64,000 bases of DNA from Acidobacteriota bacterium. GTDB lineage: Bacteria > Acidobacteriota > Terriglobia > Bryobacterales > Bryobacteraceae. Where the stretch lies: the NCBI GenBank assembly GCA_029776225.1, contig JAKOTR010000080.1:23918-87917 (forward strand). The letters run 5' to 3'. The notes beneath the pieces were generated by a model. The model was not told where the DNA came from, made no database searches, and was given only the letters and a program-made list of their open reading frames with translations. The position numbers were made by a program, and so were the translations under genes. Positions 7,601 through 15,254 of the stretch are shown here, in pieces (position 1 is the first letter of the stretch; each line of letters opens with the position of its first letter).

Positions 7601-9645
7601 GAAAGCGGCACTTCGGCGATGCGCGCGGACGCCGCCGGCTCCCTTGCCTGCGGCGAAGCGAGGGCGCGCCGCCAATGCTCCGCGGCCGCCGTTCCCTCAA
7701 GGTGGAAGCGGTGATACAGCGCTTCGGCCATGTGCCGCGCCCAGCTCACGGCGTTTTTCTTGGATTGGGCTGCGCGCCGCTCGAAATACCGCACTGCCGC
7801 CCGCTGCAACAGCGGATGGATTTCCTGCTCGCGGAGCAACTGCCGCATGGGGACGCGGACTTCCGGCTGCAGTACCAGCACGTCGCCGTGCAGCTCCACC
7901 CAACTGTGATCGCTGGCGTAGCGGCTGAGCTGGTTCCACAGCCGCCGGAGGTCTTCTTCCCGGTGCTTGCGCCACACTTCCCGTCCGGCGTAAAGCGACA
8001 GCTCGCCTCGGAATTCGTTGGGACGGTCCAGTTGCGACCGCCGCGTCATCTCCTTCAGCAGGAACGGCCCCAACACGTCCCGCATGAACTCGAAAGTCAA
8101 CTGCCGCGGCACAACCGCGTAGCGCAGCAGCCACGCAACGCCGTGCTCCTCCGGCGGGATGCGATCGATGATGCGCTCAATCAGCCGCGCGTACTGCGTT
8201 CCCGGATAGCGCTCGACATCGCGCGCGGTCATCCCCGGGCTGGCGATGGCCAGGTCCGCGAACAGGGCCAGCTCGAACGGGTTGCCCTGGGTCTTCTTGA
8301 TAATCGCCTGCACGGGCGTCTGCGGCGGCACTTTACGGAGGTCGCGCAGGTAGTGCAGGCTCTCCTCCGGCTCGAAACCTTCGATGAGCAGCCGGTCCTC
8401 GAGGGCGCAATGCTGCTTCATGAACTGCGGAAGACGCCCCGGATCGGCCAGGTTGTAGCGTCCCGCCAGCAGCAGTTGCAGTCCCGGACACCTCTCGCGC
8501 AGCCGCGCCAGTTGGTTGAGTATGGCCTGCAGCCCGGAGCGGTGATGCAACAGCAACTCCTCGATGGTGTCGAGCACGATCACCACATGGCTGTCTCCGA
8601 GACCTGACTGGAAGAGAGCGGGAATCTCGGACGCCAGCATTTCGGCTTCCGGACGGAGCCGCTGGAGCAGGAGCGAGCGGGAATCGTCGCGGCCCTGGAC
8701 GGCCGGCCGCCGCAGCACCGCTGCGAAATCGCCAAAGCCGTGTATCAGGCTCAGGAACGGACTGCCGGGAAGCTGCACGTTGAGCTGCCGGGCAACCGGC
8801 AGCAGAACCAGCCACGGCCATCGCGACAGCGACGGCAGGTCCAGGCGGTCCGAATCCAGGCGCGCGACCGGAATCCGGCGGCCGTCGATCTCCCGCACGC
8901 AGCGCCGGGCGATCAGCCACCGGATGAACATGGTCTTGCCGAAGCCGCCCTTGCCATAGAGGTGCAGGATCCACCGGCGGGTATCGCCCTGCCACTCCTC
9001 GAAGTGCCGCACGAGCGAGGGCCGCTCGACGAACGCCATGGTGCGCCAGTAATCGTCGGCGAAGAGCGTCCGGGAGCGATAGTACTGCTCGCGGTCGTCC
9101 AGCGCGTCGCGCAGCGCCTGGGGGATGAGAGAGGGGAAGAGTCCGTTGCGGTGCCTCACGATGCGGATCAGCGTGTCGCACTGCGCCAGGTCGAAAGCCT
9201 CGTCCGCCTCACGGTAGAGCCGCAGGAATTCCTCGAGCGCCCGCGCAGGATCGGCAAGCACAAGGTGTGTGAAGCGCTCCAACGGATCGATCGGCTCGAA
9301 GTATGCGGCCAGCTTCGCACTGAAGGCGCGCGCCTCTTCGGGTTGCTGCTTCCAGGCCTCCAGCCCCGCACGGGCGGCGTCGTCGCGCAGTGCGTAGCGC
9401 ACGGGTTCGCCGCGCAAGCGCTCCACGTCCGGAGAAGCGATGAACGCCTCCCAGTCCGGCGCGTCCGGGAGGTCCGCCGCCAGTACCCGTTCAAAAAGCT
9501 CACGGTCGAACCATCGCAGCAGGGCAGCACGCCGGAGCAGCGGCGATGCAGGCGGCTCTGGCGGCGCATCCAGGACCATGTTGAACAGGTCCGTGAGCGT
9601 CCGGCCCCGCTCGATCATTGCAAAGAGCTGATCCTTCGTAAACAC
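4621..9645 (-). CDS. Large STAND-type NTPase with helical repeats and a degenerate CHAT-like C-terminus
   Basis: This 1674-residue protein starts at a GTG that shares one base with the TAG stop of the upstream CHAT gene (TAGTG), a clear sign of translational coupling. Residues 1-210 are a helical N-terminal region. The NTPase core has Walker A GKGGFGKT at 231-238, a Walker B-like 'VVIVLDTIEE' near 354-363 and a sensor-like 'LLLAGRYN' at 391-398, as in NACHT/STAND ATPases. Residues 650-1310 are rich in Ala/Arg/Glu helix pairs that look like TPR-type repeats. The last 350 residues resemble a CHAT domain ('LEVRTSRGALASIPWEAVL' and a 'VHLVTAF' strand), but they lack the GHG histidine and the NAC cysteine. 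A peptidoglycan-binding-like motif (1423-1455) is inserted there. It is probably the sensor and oligomerising scaffold of the operon. Confidence 0.75.
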   Translation of the reverse strand: MFTKDQLFAMIERGRTLTDLFNMVLDAPPEPPASPLLRRAALLRWFDRELFERVLAADLPDAPDWEAFIASPDVERLRGEPVRYALRDDAARAGLEAWKQQPEEARAFSAKLAAYFEPIDPLERFTHLVLADPARALEEFLRLYREADEAFDLAQCDTLIRIVRHRNGLFPSLIPQALRDALDDREQYYRSRTLFADDYWRTMAFVERPSLVRHFEEWQGDTRRWILHLYGKGGFGKTMFIRWLIARRCVREIDGRRIPVARLDSDRLDLPSLSRWPWLVLLPVARQLNVQLPGSPFLSLIHGFGDFAAVLRRPAVQGRDDSRSLLLQRLRPEAEMLASEIPALFQSGLGDSHVVIVLDTIEELLLHHRSGLQAILNQLARLRERCPGLQLLLAGRYNLADPGRLPQFMKQHCALEDRLLIEGFEPEESLHYLRDLRKVPPQTPVQAIIKKTQGNPFELALFADLAIASPGMTARDVERYPGTQYARLIERIIDRIPPEEHGVAWLLRYAVVPRQLTFEFMRDVLGPFLLKEMTRRSQLDRPNEFRGELSLYAGREVWRKHREEDLRRLWNQLSRYASDHSWVELHGDVLVLQPEVRVPMRQLLREQEIHPLLQRAAVRYFERRAAQSKKNAVSWARHMAEALYHRFHLEGTAAAEHWRRALASPQAREPAASARIAEVPLSSDFAGDDGRPVEYLEGPLVDYDLLAEAAAVQAWGLLVERLRLRSLEGDAERLEGEFNDAYRRFRSFMKRAAKPRVQELRASILEAAHLLFLERRAAAEKLLLRVIGPSRDSAALVMAEYLLGRCHYEHDPDKGDAWFAAAARRAARLAAPPLSPEWIEFRRARRLEDREELGRALECYERAWKRAAAGRTAPDYAPELLAGCCRVLCELGRWSDAARLAESPQARRLAASNPWMPYEIARIRVRLALERQNPAAALSLLPFGEDGTTRLLRGLVNRAAFRVNEAEEQFNAARDAFVREGSSTGPLEALFQKAMLFLEAAGNVHQAEETLHSIPRAQASVAADRPLLKARILAESGKPQRAAYVLREILKRTSSQRRRLRVLAYLGALGLATREEIAAFLKEVEALDLAARFPFLDAYRRQPVAQRVQYSGFRQRFGEVYPRPQRGDRDFALRAWLWGLAAPHFGLAEQAREVLLAAYRECREQPHFQRQLRAAMRRAGLLELPDRDAYLTAYRAAYSKFPELWGTALLEEAEYSLDDVPRRTAQLFEQAERLIGEYFPDHSLWVARRHEVRARLAVRAGKQREALTALLTAQRSAVESGAALKAASLAKEIEAYRNVASQSHRDADLLPPVVTLLLEKTPEGVRAQSPTKEVHTIRLEPAASGSRGFAAELVEPLAYSRESLLAHLRDSLAPLGALPGPYLEVRTSRGALASIPWEAVLPGAAYRTIYRRPIQPVPIRDTVLMLQEAVQRSGRDIIIDGIYGPQTDSLLKAFGDDPREARARLLAEHPPKEKPQVLIIQASVERQQVTKRGHSNFGVEMPAEYIRCGVEVVRLNEPEQLALVGLPGFRPTLVHLVTAFQESTRTGEVCLDFGGMESTITPSALDGWLRRISGAGLHPFVLVEAVLPPDPYDQARQALLRNAFCDELFRFGNTRGVLAAGLADPFVLRDAVRRMADAAAERRSAADLYRGLAELPLLLPPALFTLDPEIPVAW
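5281..5379 (-). other. Peptidoglycan-binding-like motif inside the STAND protein
   Basis: Residues 1423-1455 of the STAND protein read as a PG_binding_1-like motif: a 'LQEAV' helix, 'GRDIIIDGIYGPQT' and 'LLKAF'. The usual family pattern is LQ..L...G.....DG.YGP.T..A...F. It falls between the 'IPWE' strand and the Rossmann-like strand 'KPQVLIIQA' of the degenerate CHAT-like domain. The similarity is visible by eye, but the stretch is short and a chance match is possible. Confidence 0.4.
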
Positions 9646-11654
9646 TACAGCAACTCCAGCAAGGCCACCAGCTTCGGCAGTTCGTCCGGCCGAACGTCGC
9701 GTCGCAACTGTTGAAGATGAACCGCCAGCGCCGGCAGCGGGCGGCCCGGATTGCGGCGGAAGAAGAACTCCTTCAACAGCTCAGGCACCTCACCGGCCGG
9801 GAACTTTTTCAAGTCGATGACCTGCCACAGGTCCTCGGCAAACTCGAGCTGGTAATCGCCGCGCGAGTCGAACGGCAGTTCAACGATGATCTTTACGGGT
9901 CCCGCCGGTTCGGCCGCAATCCGGTCCCACAGGTTTTCCTTCAGAATGCGGATGTGGGCGGCGCTCAGCGACTGCAGCGGCGTGCTGATGCGGCTCACCG
10001 CAACCACCGTGTTCTTTCCGGTGTGCTCGGCCTGGTTGCGCAGGGCCTGGTGAAAGGTCCCCAGCACCTTCTCATGGGCGTCGTTGCGGGAAGCAAGGTC
10101 CTCGAGTGTGATCTGGAGGCGGTTTCCGGGCGGCGGCGCCGCGATTCCCGCAAGCCGCGCCACGTCTTCGTAAAAGCGCTGGCGCACCTCCGGCGCGAGC
10201 GGCTGCGCCAAATCGTCCATTTCCAGCGATCCTTCCGCGAGCGCCAGCACGAACTGCAGCCAGTCGGTCTTGTCGAACGCTTCGATGGCGTGCACTCCGT
10301 AGCGGTTCTGCGCCAGTGCGTGCAGCAGCCACATCTGCAGCCATGTCTTGCCGACCTTCTCCTCCTGGCCTTTCAGGACCACGGCCGAGCAGTGCCGCCT
10401 GGCGATCTCGCTTTGCGCCATCGAATGGATCGCCAGCCGCCGCTCTTCGACGCGGTCCACGAAGCACCGGCGTACTTCATCCAGCCCAGGCGCGCTCACC
10501 CGCGCGCGGCGCGGGCAGTCCAGAATGTGCTCCGGCGCGGCAGCCACGCTGAGGACGGGCACGAACGCGTGCCGCGTGTCCGCTCCCATCGCCGCGTGCA
10601 CCATGTCGCGGGCCGCGGCCAGCGCCCCGTCGATGTGGCGGCCGTTGACCAATTCGCTGTAGAACCGCCGCGTGCAGATGCGAGCCGCCTCGCCGCTGAC
10701 GTCCGCCTGCATGGCCAGCACCGAGAGCGCCCGCCCGCGGAAGAAGGCCTGCGCGATGGAAAAGAAATCGCTGTGTTTCGGCAGTGCCGTGCGGCAGGCG
10801 TTGAGGAACGCCAGGCGCAGCACGCCTCCCATGGTCCTGATGTCGAGTTCGATCTGGGCGCTGGTCCAGTCGTGCTTGTTCTGCGCATCGCAGATTTCCA
10901 GCCGCGGCGTCCCGCCGTCGGTCCGTCCGTGCCCGATGAAATGGAAGATGTGCGGCCGGAAGGTCTGCAACTCGATTTTCAAATCGGCCGGAGTGAAACT
11001 CTTGCGGCGCCGCGTTTCCAGAATGGCCAAATCGAACAGGTGCTCGGATTCCCGCAGCACCTCGCGGATGGCCTCGAGTTCCTCGTCGGCCTTCAAGCTG
11101 GCGGCTTCGGCTTCCCCAGCTCCAACTACCACCAGCACGCGGATGGGCCATACAGCCGCGTCGCTGCGCGGGATGAACTTGCGCTTTTCTGCCCGCAGCA
11201 CCGGCATGTCGCTGATGAGAAACAGGTCGTGGGTGGACCGCATCAGTTCCCAGGGCAGCGCCGCCAGCGAGTCGTCAACCTGGAGATAAGTGCGCAAGCC
11301 CGCGGGCCGGGGAGTGGTGGCCTTGGCTGCGGGCGACTGCGCTTCCCACTCCTCGATTGCTTCCTCCACTTCCTGGATGGCGCGGTCCCACTCAGCCGCT
11401 ACCGAGCCGGTGTGCAGCGCCGACCACATCTGGCAGCCGATCACGCGGAAGTTGCTGTCCTGATCCTCGGTTTCCAGAAAGAAGCGCTGGATAGCGGCTA
11501 CGTCGAGTGCGCCGCCCGGCTCGAAGAGCGCCGCGGGCAGCGCCTCCCGGGCCGCAGGCTTCTCCTCGCGCACGCCACCGCGCCACCGGTATAGCTCCAC
11601 CACGTAGTCGCCGCTGCCGCTCGGACGCGATACCGCCAGCGTGATCGAGTTCAT
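9645..11654 (-). CDS. CHAT-domain caspase-like protease with C-terminal P-loop-like region
   Basis: The open frame extends back to 12008, but the first 118 codons only shadow the phosphoesterase gene. The ATG at 11654, 4 bp after that gene's TGA, gives 669 residues. Residues 120-370 form a CHAT domain: 'AALPWELM' (131-138), 'HIFHFIGHG' with His242 and 'LAFLNACRTA' with Cys287, the expected catalytic pair of this caspase-like (clan CD) family. Residues 376-669 follow with a P-loop-like 'GQEEKVGKTW' (429-438) and Rossmann-like strands ('NTVVAVSRI', 'PVKIIVELPF'), resembling a reduced STAND module. The next gene encodes a STAND NTPase, so the pair may form a sensor-protease complex. CHAT proteases are known partners of gasdermins and of the type III-E CRISPR effector. 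Neither is seen in this window. Confidence 0.85.
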   Translation of the reverse strand: MNSITLAVSRPSGSGDYVVELYRWRGGVREEKPAAREALPAALFEPGGALDVAAIQRFFLETEDQDSNFRVIGCQMWSALHTGSVAAEWDRAIQEVEEAIEEWEAQSPAAKATTPRPAGLRTYLQVDDSLAALPWELMRSTHDLFLISDMPVLRAEKRKFIPRSDAAVWPIRVLVVVGAGEAEAASLKADEELEAIREVLRESEHLFDLAILETRRRKSFTPADLKIELQTFRPHIFHFIGHGRTDGGTPRLEICDAQNKHDWTSAQIELDIRTMGGVLRLAFLNACRTALPKHSDFFSIAQAFFRGRALSVLAMQADVSGEAARICTRRFYSELVNGRHIDGALAAARDMVHAAMGADTRHAFVPVLSVAAAPEHILDCPRRARVSAPGLDEVRRCFVDRVEERRLAIHSMAQSEIARRHCSAVVLKGQEEKVGKTWLQMWLLHALAQNRYGVHAIEAFDKTDWLQFVLALAEGSLEMDDLAQPLAPEVRQRFYEDVARLAGIAAPPPGNRLQITLEDLASRNDAHEKVLGTFHQALRNQAEHTGKNTVVAVSRISTPLQSLSAAHIRILKENLWDRIAAEPAGPVKIIVELPFDSRGDYQLEFAEDLWQVIDLKKFPAGEVPELLKEFFFRRNPGRPLPALAVHLQQLRRDVRPDELPKLVALLELL

Positions 11655-11658
11655 GGGA

Positions 11659-13023
11659 TCAGCAGATGGTTTCGGAATAGTGCTCCAGGCCGTCCTCGCT
11701 GATGTAGCGCGCGCGGATCGATCCGTCTTCGAAGTCCAGAACCGCGAAACCGAAACGCGTGAAGCGCTCGAGCCCATCGCGGAAGGTCTCGCGAAACTCG
11801 TGGACCACCCCGGGTGGCGTCGGGCCTTTCGGCGCGTAAACCGGGACGCCCCCGTGGCCCACCAGCCGCGCATAGGGCACGGGGTGGTTGCGGTCATAGA
11901 TCGCGCAGCGATGCTCGTGCGCCCAGAACCACGCCGTAACGCCATTCGGCTGCGAGAGCACCGGTTGCAGCTTGCGCTCCAGTTCCGGAGACCCTCCTTC
12001 CCAGGCACTGAACAACTGGTGATGGCTCAGGAGCACGGCCTTTTTCTGCGGCGCGGCGGCGCGCTTCTCCCGCACCCACGCCGCCTGCGGGCCGTACAGG
12101 CTCCCCTTTTCGCCGCGGTAATCCTGGGCATCGTAGCCGGTGTCCAGGGCCAGGATCTGCCAGTGGTCGTTCTCCAGCGAGAAGTAGCTGCATCCGCCCT
12201 GGCGCGCAAAGCGCGGCTCCTTGAGCAGGTAGTCGAAATAGGCATGCCCGCCTGTGAACATGTCGTGGTTGGCGTTGAGGCAGAAAGAGCCGATGGCGTC
12301 CGCTTCGGACTCCTTCACCGGCCAGAAGGGCAGGAAACGGTCGCGGTATTCGCTTTCGAAGCCCGAGTAGTAGACGTCGCCCAGGTGGATGACGTGCCGC
12401 TCGCGGTCCGGCGCCGCTTCGAGTTCCCTGCGCATGCGCGCGGCTACTTTTTGGGCGCGCGGCACGCCGCTGCCCCAGTCCCCCACCAGCAGCACGCGGG
12501 CTCGGTTGCCGATCCGCACGGTTGGAGGCGGCGCGGTGGGGAAGGGCCGCTGCCCGCGCATGGCGGCCAGGGCCTTGGCTGCCAGGAAGGCCACCGCCCA
12601 GCGCGGATCGGTCATTTCAAAGGGCCGCGCGAAACCCTGCGGTCCGGCGGGCTGCCACTCGGCCTTGAGAGAGCGGTCAGTGATGGCGACGTCCTGACCC
12701 GCCAGTCCCTGGGCTGCGGTCTCATCCACTGCGCCGGCGTCCCGATAGAACTCTTCAATGGCCGATTGGAGAACGCCGGTCATGGGGTCGCGCGCAATCC
12801 ACGCTGCGTCGCTGCCGCTCGCCGGCGGCGTCCCCTGGGCGCGCAGGTCCCGGATGGCGTTCAGCGCGTCGCGCAGGTCTGCTGGGCCCAGACCGTGCGA
12901 TTCGGCCATGGCCGCCGCGGCCGTGTCCCCATCTTCCAGAGCGCGCGCACGGTTTTCGAGCGCACCTTCCACAACCTGGAGACACTTCTCGAAGTCGCTT
13001 GCAGAAACGATTTCCCGGATCAT
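11659..13023 (-). CDS. Calcineurin-like metallophosphoesterase, first gene of the CHAT/STAND operon
   Basis: The C-terminal 285 residues of this 454-residue protein form a calcineurin-like phosphoesterase. Metal-binding motifs appear in order: GDWGSG (181-186), 'HLGDVYYSG' (213-221), 'NANHDM' (250-255, in place of GNHD), 'LLSHHQ' (331-336) and 'HEHR' (369-372). The substrate cannot be read from the sequence; the family includes nucleotidases, cyclic-nucleotide phosphodiesterases and protein phosphatases. The N-terminal 170 residues are helical ('LEDGDTAAAAMAE', 'DLRDALNAIRDL') and match nothing I know. They could be an adaptor for the STAND partner. The ATG is preceded by a strong Shine-Dalgarno sequence (GAGGGG). 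As the promoter-proximal gene it may control signal levels or act as an effector. No signal peptide is present. Confidence 0.85.
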   Translation of the reverse strand: MIREIVSASDFEKCLQVVEGALENRARALEDGDTAAAAMAESHGLGPADLRDALNAIRDLRAQGTPPASGSDAAWIARDPMTGVLQSAIEEFYRDAGAVDETAAQGLAGQDVAITDRSLKAEWQPAGPQGFARPFEMTDPRWAVAFLAAKALAAMRGQRPFPTAPPPTVRIGNRARVLLVGDWGSGVPRAQKVAARMRRELEAAPDRERHVIHLGDVYYSGFESEYRDRFLPFWPVKESEADAIGSFCLNANHDMFTGGHAYFDYLLKEPRFARQGGCSYFSLENDHWQILALDTGYDAQDYRGEKGSLYGPQAAWVREKRAAAPQKKAVLLSHHQLFSAWEGGSPELERKLQPVLSQPNGVTAWFWAHEHRCAIYDRNHPVPYARLVGHGGVPVYAPKGPTPPGVVHEFRETFRDGLERFTRFGFAVLDFEDGSIRARYISEDGLEHYSETIC

Positions 13024-13286
13024 CCGCTTCCCCTCTGAAAAGCGATCGGGATTTAGTATAACCCGCTGGCCCGCAAGCGCGATAGAATCCGCACGCCCAA
13101 AAGGCGATGCGCCTCAATGAGTTTACAACTCACGCCGGCGCCGAGGCTCGCGTCCGCACACGAAACGCGAGGCACGCAAACTGCCGGCGCGCACAGAAAA
13201 ACAGTACTCGCCGGAGATGAGAATGGTGTGCCCTCTTAGAACCGAGATGACGGAGAGGGGCGCACGATACGAGAAGGCGTGAGTTT
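13024..13286. other. Intergenic region at the operon head
   Basis: This 263-bp stretch lies between the operon start and the decayed dehydrogenase. It carries the possible -10 element on the minus strand. I see no complete gene, tRNA or clear repeat. It marks the border between the CHAT/STAND operon and a region with degraded genes. Confidence 0.4.
13055..13060 (-). promoter_or_regulatory. Possible -10 element of the CHAT/STAND operon
   Basis: On the minus strand the hexamer TATACT lies 32 bp before the phosphoesterase start codon, in a short AT-richer patch. The hexamer 17 bp upstream (ATCGCG) is a poor -35, so activation or another sigma factor may be needed. Confidence 0.3.
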
Positions 13287-13517
13287 GTGAGGTGCACGGT
13301 TGGGGGAGCAGCGGTCACCGCCGGATTCCCGACGATCATCCCCGCTTCTGCGATCGGCGCCGCCGGCGCAACACCGCCAGGCGATCGCATCGCCTTGGGC
13401 TGCACCGGAGTGGGCGCGATGAGCTTCAACGACATGGGGGCTCTTCTCCAGCACGACAATGTTCGTGTTGTCGCCGTCTGCGACGTGCAGAGCCGCCCGG
13501 ACGGGAGCTGTCAGTAG
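13287..13517 (+). pseudogene. Remnant of a Gfo/Idh/MocA-family dehydrogenase
   Basis: The 76-residue frame reads like the N-terminus of a secreted Gfo/Idh/MocA oxidoreductase: the end of a signal segment ('AVTAGFPTIIPASAIG'), then 'PPGDRIALGCTGVGAMSFND' and 'HDNVRVVAVCDV'. These match the family's glycine-rich dinucleotide-binding loop and second strand, usually GCIGVGRMG...DVQVVAVCDV. The first glycine of the usual loop is altered, the frame stops after 'CDVQSR', and the remaining 350 or so residues are absent. No RR motif or normal start lies upstream. This is a broken gene left by deletion, beside an orphan gene and another remnant. Confidence 0.7.
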
Positions 13518-13552
13518 GGCTGTTGAGGCGCGAGGTGGCACGTGCGTCAGAC

Positions 13553-14665
13553 TTATGGCGACATCTGGAATGTTATCCCTCGCACCTGTTGGCGGGTAAC
13601 CGGATGGATGGTCCAGATTCGGAGTTCGTTCGGGCCGGTCGCGGCCCGTCCGTCCAGGCACGACAAGATTGTGTAGAACCCGACCCACACGGTGAAAACT
13701 TCATTTTTCTTCAGGCGCGTGCTCCCGCCGAGGGTGCCCGTGAACCATGCGGACCCGCCTCCATCCAAGAGCCATTGGCCGTTGCGGTTGTGTGCTGCTA
13801 CTTCCGAGCCGATGATATGGGCAAAATCGTGCACGGTTTCTGGGTCGTGGTGCGTGTCGCCTACATATACGCCGGGGCGGACTTCCTGGGTGTGCCCACC
13901 GCGGGGGTATATCAGAATCTTACTGAAGATGAGCCTGTCTTCGGCGGTTCCCCACAGCGAAACTGAATGGGTGAAATAGCAATGCCAGCCCAGCCAAACT
14001 TCGCAGGGCGCGGGAGGCAGTTGATAGCCCAACGCGCACCAGTAGACGTAGCATTCAGAATCATCGAACCAATACCAGTGCGTTTTGTCCTTGATTTCTG
14101 CATGGTGGAACAGCGAGTCCCACGGCCCGGCGGCGCCAGACGCATCCGGCGTGATCGCGATTGATTTCGTCGAATCGCCGTCGTCCGGTTCCGTCGTGAT
14201 GGAATACATGGCCTTGTTGGACGAAATCGTCGTGTGAATATAGCAGCTCGGAGGGGGCGGGGCGGGCCCGATGCCGATTGTCGGAGGGGAGACCGTAACG
14301 GGCTCGAAAACACGCCCTCCACCAAAGGCGTACGGTGTTTGACCACCGTTATCGAACCAATCGGCGCCGGGAGTCCAATGGGCCCTCCGTTGAGGATTTT
14401 GCAGGGCGACCTCGCTGAAACCCTTGGACTCGAGTTGCCGCCGTTCGAGCGCTTCCAACTCATCGCTAACTTTGCCGAATCTCTTAACCGTCTCTCGATA
14501 GATCTCCTCGAGCGGCCGATCGGCCGGCAGAAGCTCGAGGCGGCGCGTCCAATCATGCGGCTCGCGAACCAGATGACCAAGCCTTAGTGCTTCGTGTCTT
14601 GCAATCTGTAGATTGGCGTAATCCCGATCGCGCTTCGAAGGTTTGACTACTATCGGTTTCTTCAC
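13553..14665 (-). CDS. Orphan hypothetical protein
   Basis: This 370-residue protein belongs to no family I recognise. The N-terminus is basic and helical ('KPIVVKPSKRDRDYANLQIARHEALRLGH', split here from the next helix 'YRETVKRFGKVSDELEALERR'). A proline-rich linker ('[13 protein letters not shown]') leads to a 230-residue C-terminal part rich in Trp, Tyr, His and Gly, probably all-beta, with 'THWYWFDDSECYVYW' and 'GDTHHDPETVHDFAHIIG'. It has no signal peptide. The local GC content is visibly lower than in the flanking operons, and it sits between two decayed genes, which suggests acquired DNA. The frame is long and undamaged and uses normal codons, so it is probably a real gene. Confidence 0.6.
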   Translation of the reverse strand: MKKPIVVKPSKRDRDYANLQIARHEALRLGHLVREPHDWTRRLELLPADRPLEEIYRETVKRFGKVSDELEALERRQLESKGFSEVALQNPQRRAHWTPGADWFDNGGQTPYAFGGGRVFEPVTVSPPTIGIGPAPPPPSCYIHTTISSNKAMYSITTEPDDGDSTKSIAITPDASGAAGPWDSLFHHAEIKDKTHWYWFDDSECYVYWCALGYQLPPAPCEVWLGWHCYFTHSVSLWGTAEDRLIFSKILIYPRGGHTQEVRPGVYVGDTHHDPETVHDFAHIIGSEVAAHNRNGQWLLDGGGSAWFTGTLGGSTRLKKNEVFTVWVGFYTILSCLDGRAATGPNELRIWTIHPVTRQQVRGITFQMSP

Positions 14666-15254
14666 GGCCCCTCCTCCGTCTGCGCACCATCTTATCAGTA
14701 ACCTTCACCATTGACGGAAAGAGGACAGCCGAGTATCGCGGCTGCAATCCGGTTGCGGCGCGCCGGTCGTCAGAACCGCACCGATAGGAGCACGTCCGCC
14801 TGATTACGGCGAAGTGCGCTCATAGGCTGCGGCGCCCAGTGGGTGTAACGGATGGTAGGTGCGAGCTTCAAAGCCCCGGCTTGCATTTGGACCCCTGCCG
14901 TGGCGGACAAACCGGACAACGCGATGGCCACCTTACTCGAGGCTGTCCAGGCCCGGAACGAATTCGACCGCGGGCGCCGGCCGTTCAGCGATGCCCGATG
15001 GACAGGTTCGGGGTTCACACAGCGTTTCGGATCGAGGAACCTCAGGCTCACTGTCCCGGCCATGCCCAAACCGGATCTCCGAGCTGCCGTGGCTGCGCTA
15101 ACACCGCGCGACACGACCGGTGTTCTTTCAGTGATTTCAAATGTCCAGAGCGAGCAGCGCCGCGCTTCAGCCCTTGTCGCCTGGGCCGAGGCGGTGATTC
15201 AGGGCAAGGGCGAGTAAAGCGCAGCAGAGCTGGTGCGGCTCTTACCGGCCCTCC
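14666..15254. other. Gene-poor stretch with degraded sequence
   Basis: This 589-bp stretch has no intact gene. It contains the barrel remnant at 14770-14913 on the minus strand and a 51-codon frame at 15062-15217 on the plus strand that cannot be assigned. Together with the dehydrogenase remnant at 13287 it forms a decayed zone around the orphan gene. Confidence 0.4.
14770..14913 (-). pseudogene. Remnant of an outer-membrane beta-barrel protein (C-terminal end)
   Basis: The last 47 codons read 'SATAGVQMQAGALKLAPTIR' followed by a 'YTHW' turn and end '...NQADVLLSVRF'. This is the pattern of the last barrel strands of opacity-type outer-membrane proteins (L..P.IRYT.W......NQ....G..F), with the usual terminal Phe. 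The sequence upstream in this frame no longer looks like a barrel, and no signal peptide is present. I read it as the truncated tail of a lost gene. Confidence 0.4.

Noticed and set aside
7216..8607. 463-codon plus-strand frame
   Set aside because: It is antisense to the STAND NTPase gene and shows no domain.
11655..12008. N-terminal extension of the CHAT gene reading frame
   Set aside because: These 118 codons overlap the phosphoesterase gene fully, are Ser/Arg-rich shadow sequence, and the ATG at 11654 starts the first sensible domain 4 bp after the upstream stop.
1433..13023. Gasdermin or type III-E CRISPR partner of the CHAT protease
   Set aside because: No gasdermin-like small protein, cas gene or repeat array is found within the window near the CHAT gene.
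15062..15217. Plus-strand 51-codon frame with protein-like composition
   Set aside because: The sequence 'ALTPRDTTGVLSVISNVQSE' looks plausible, but it has no ribosome site or family, and it lies in a degraded zone.
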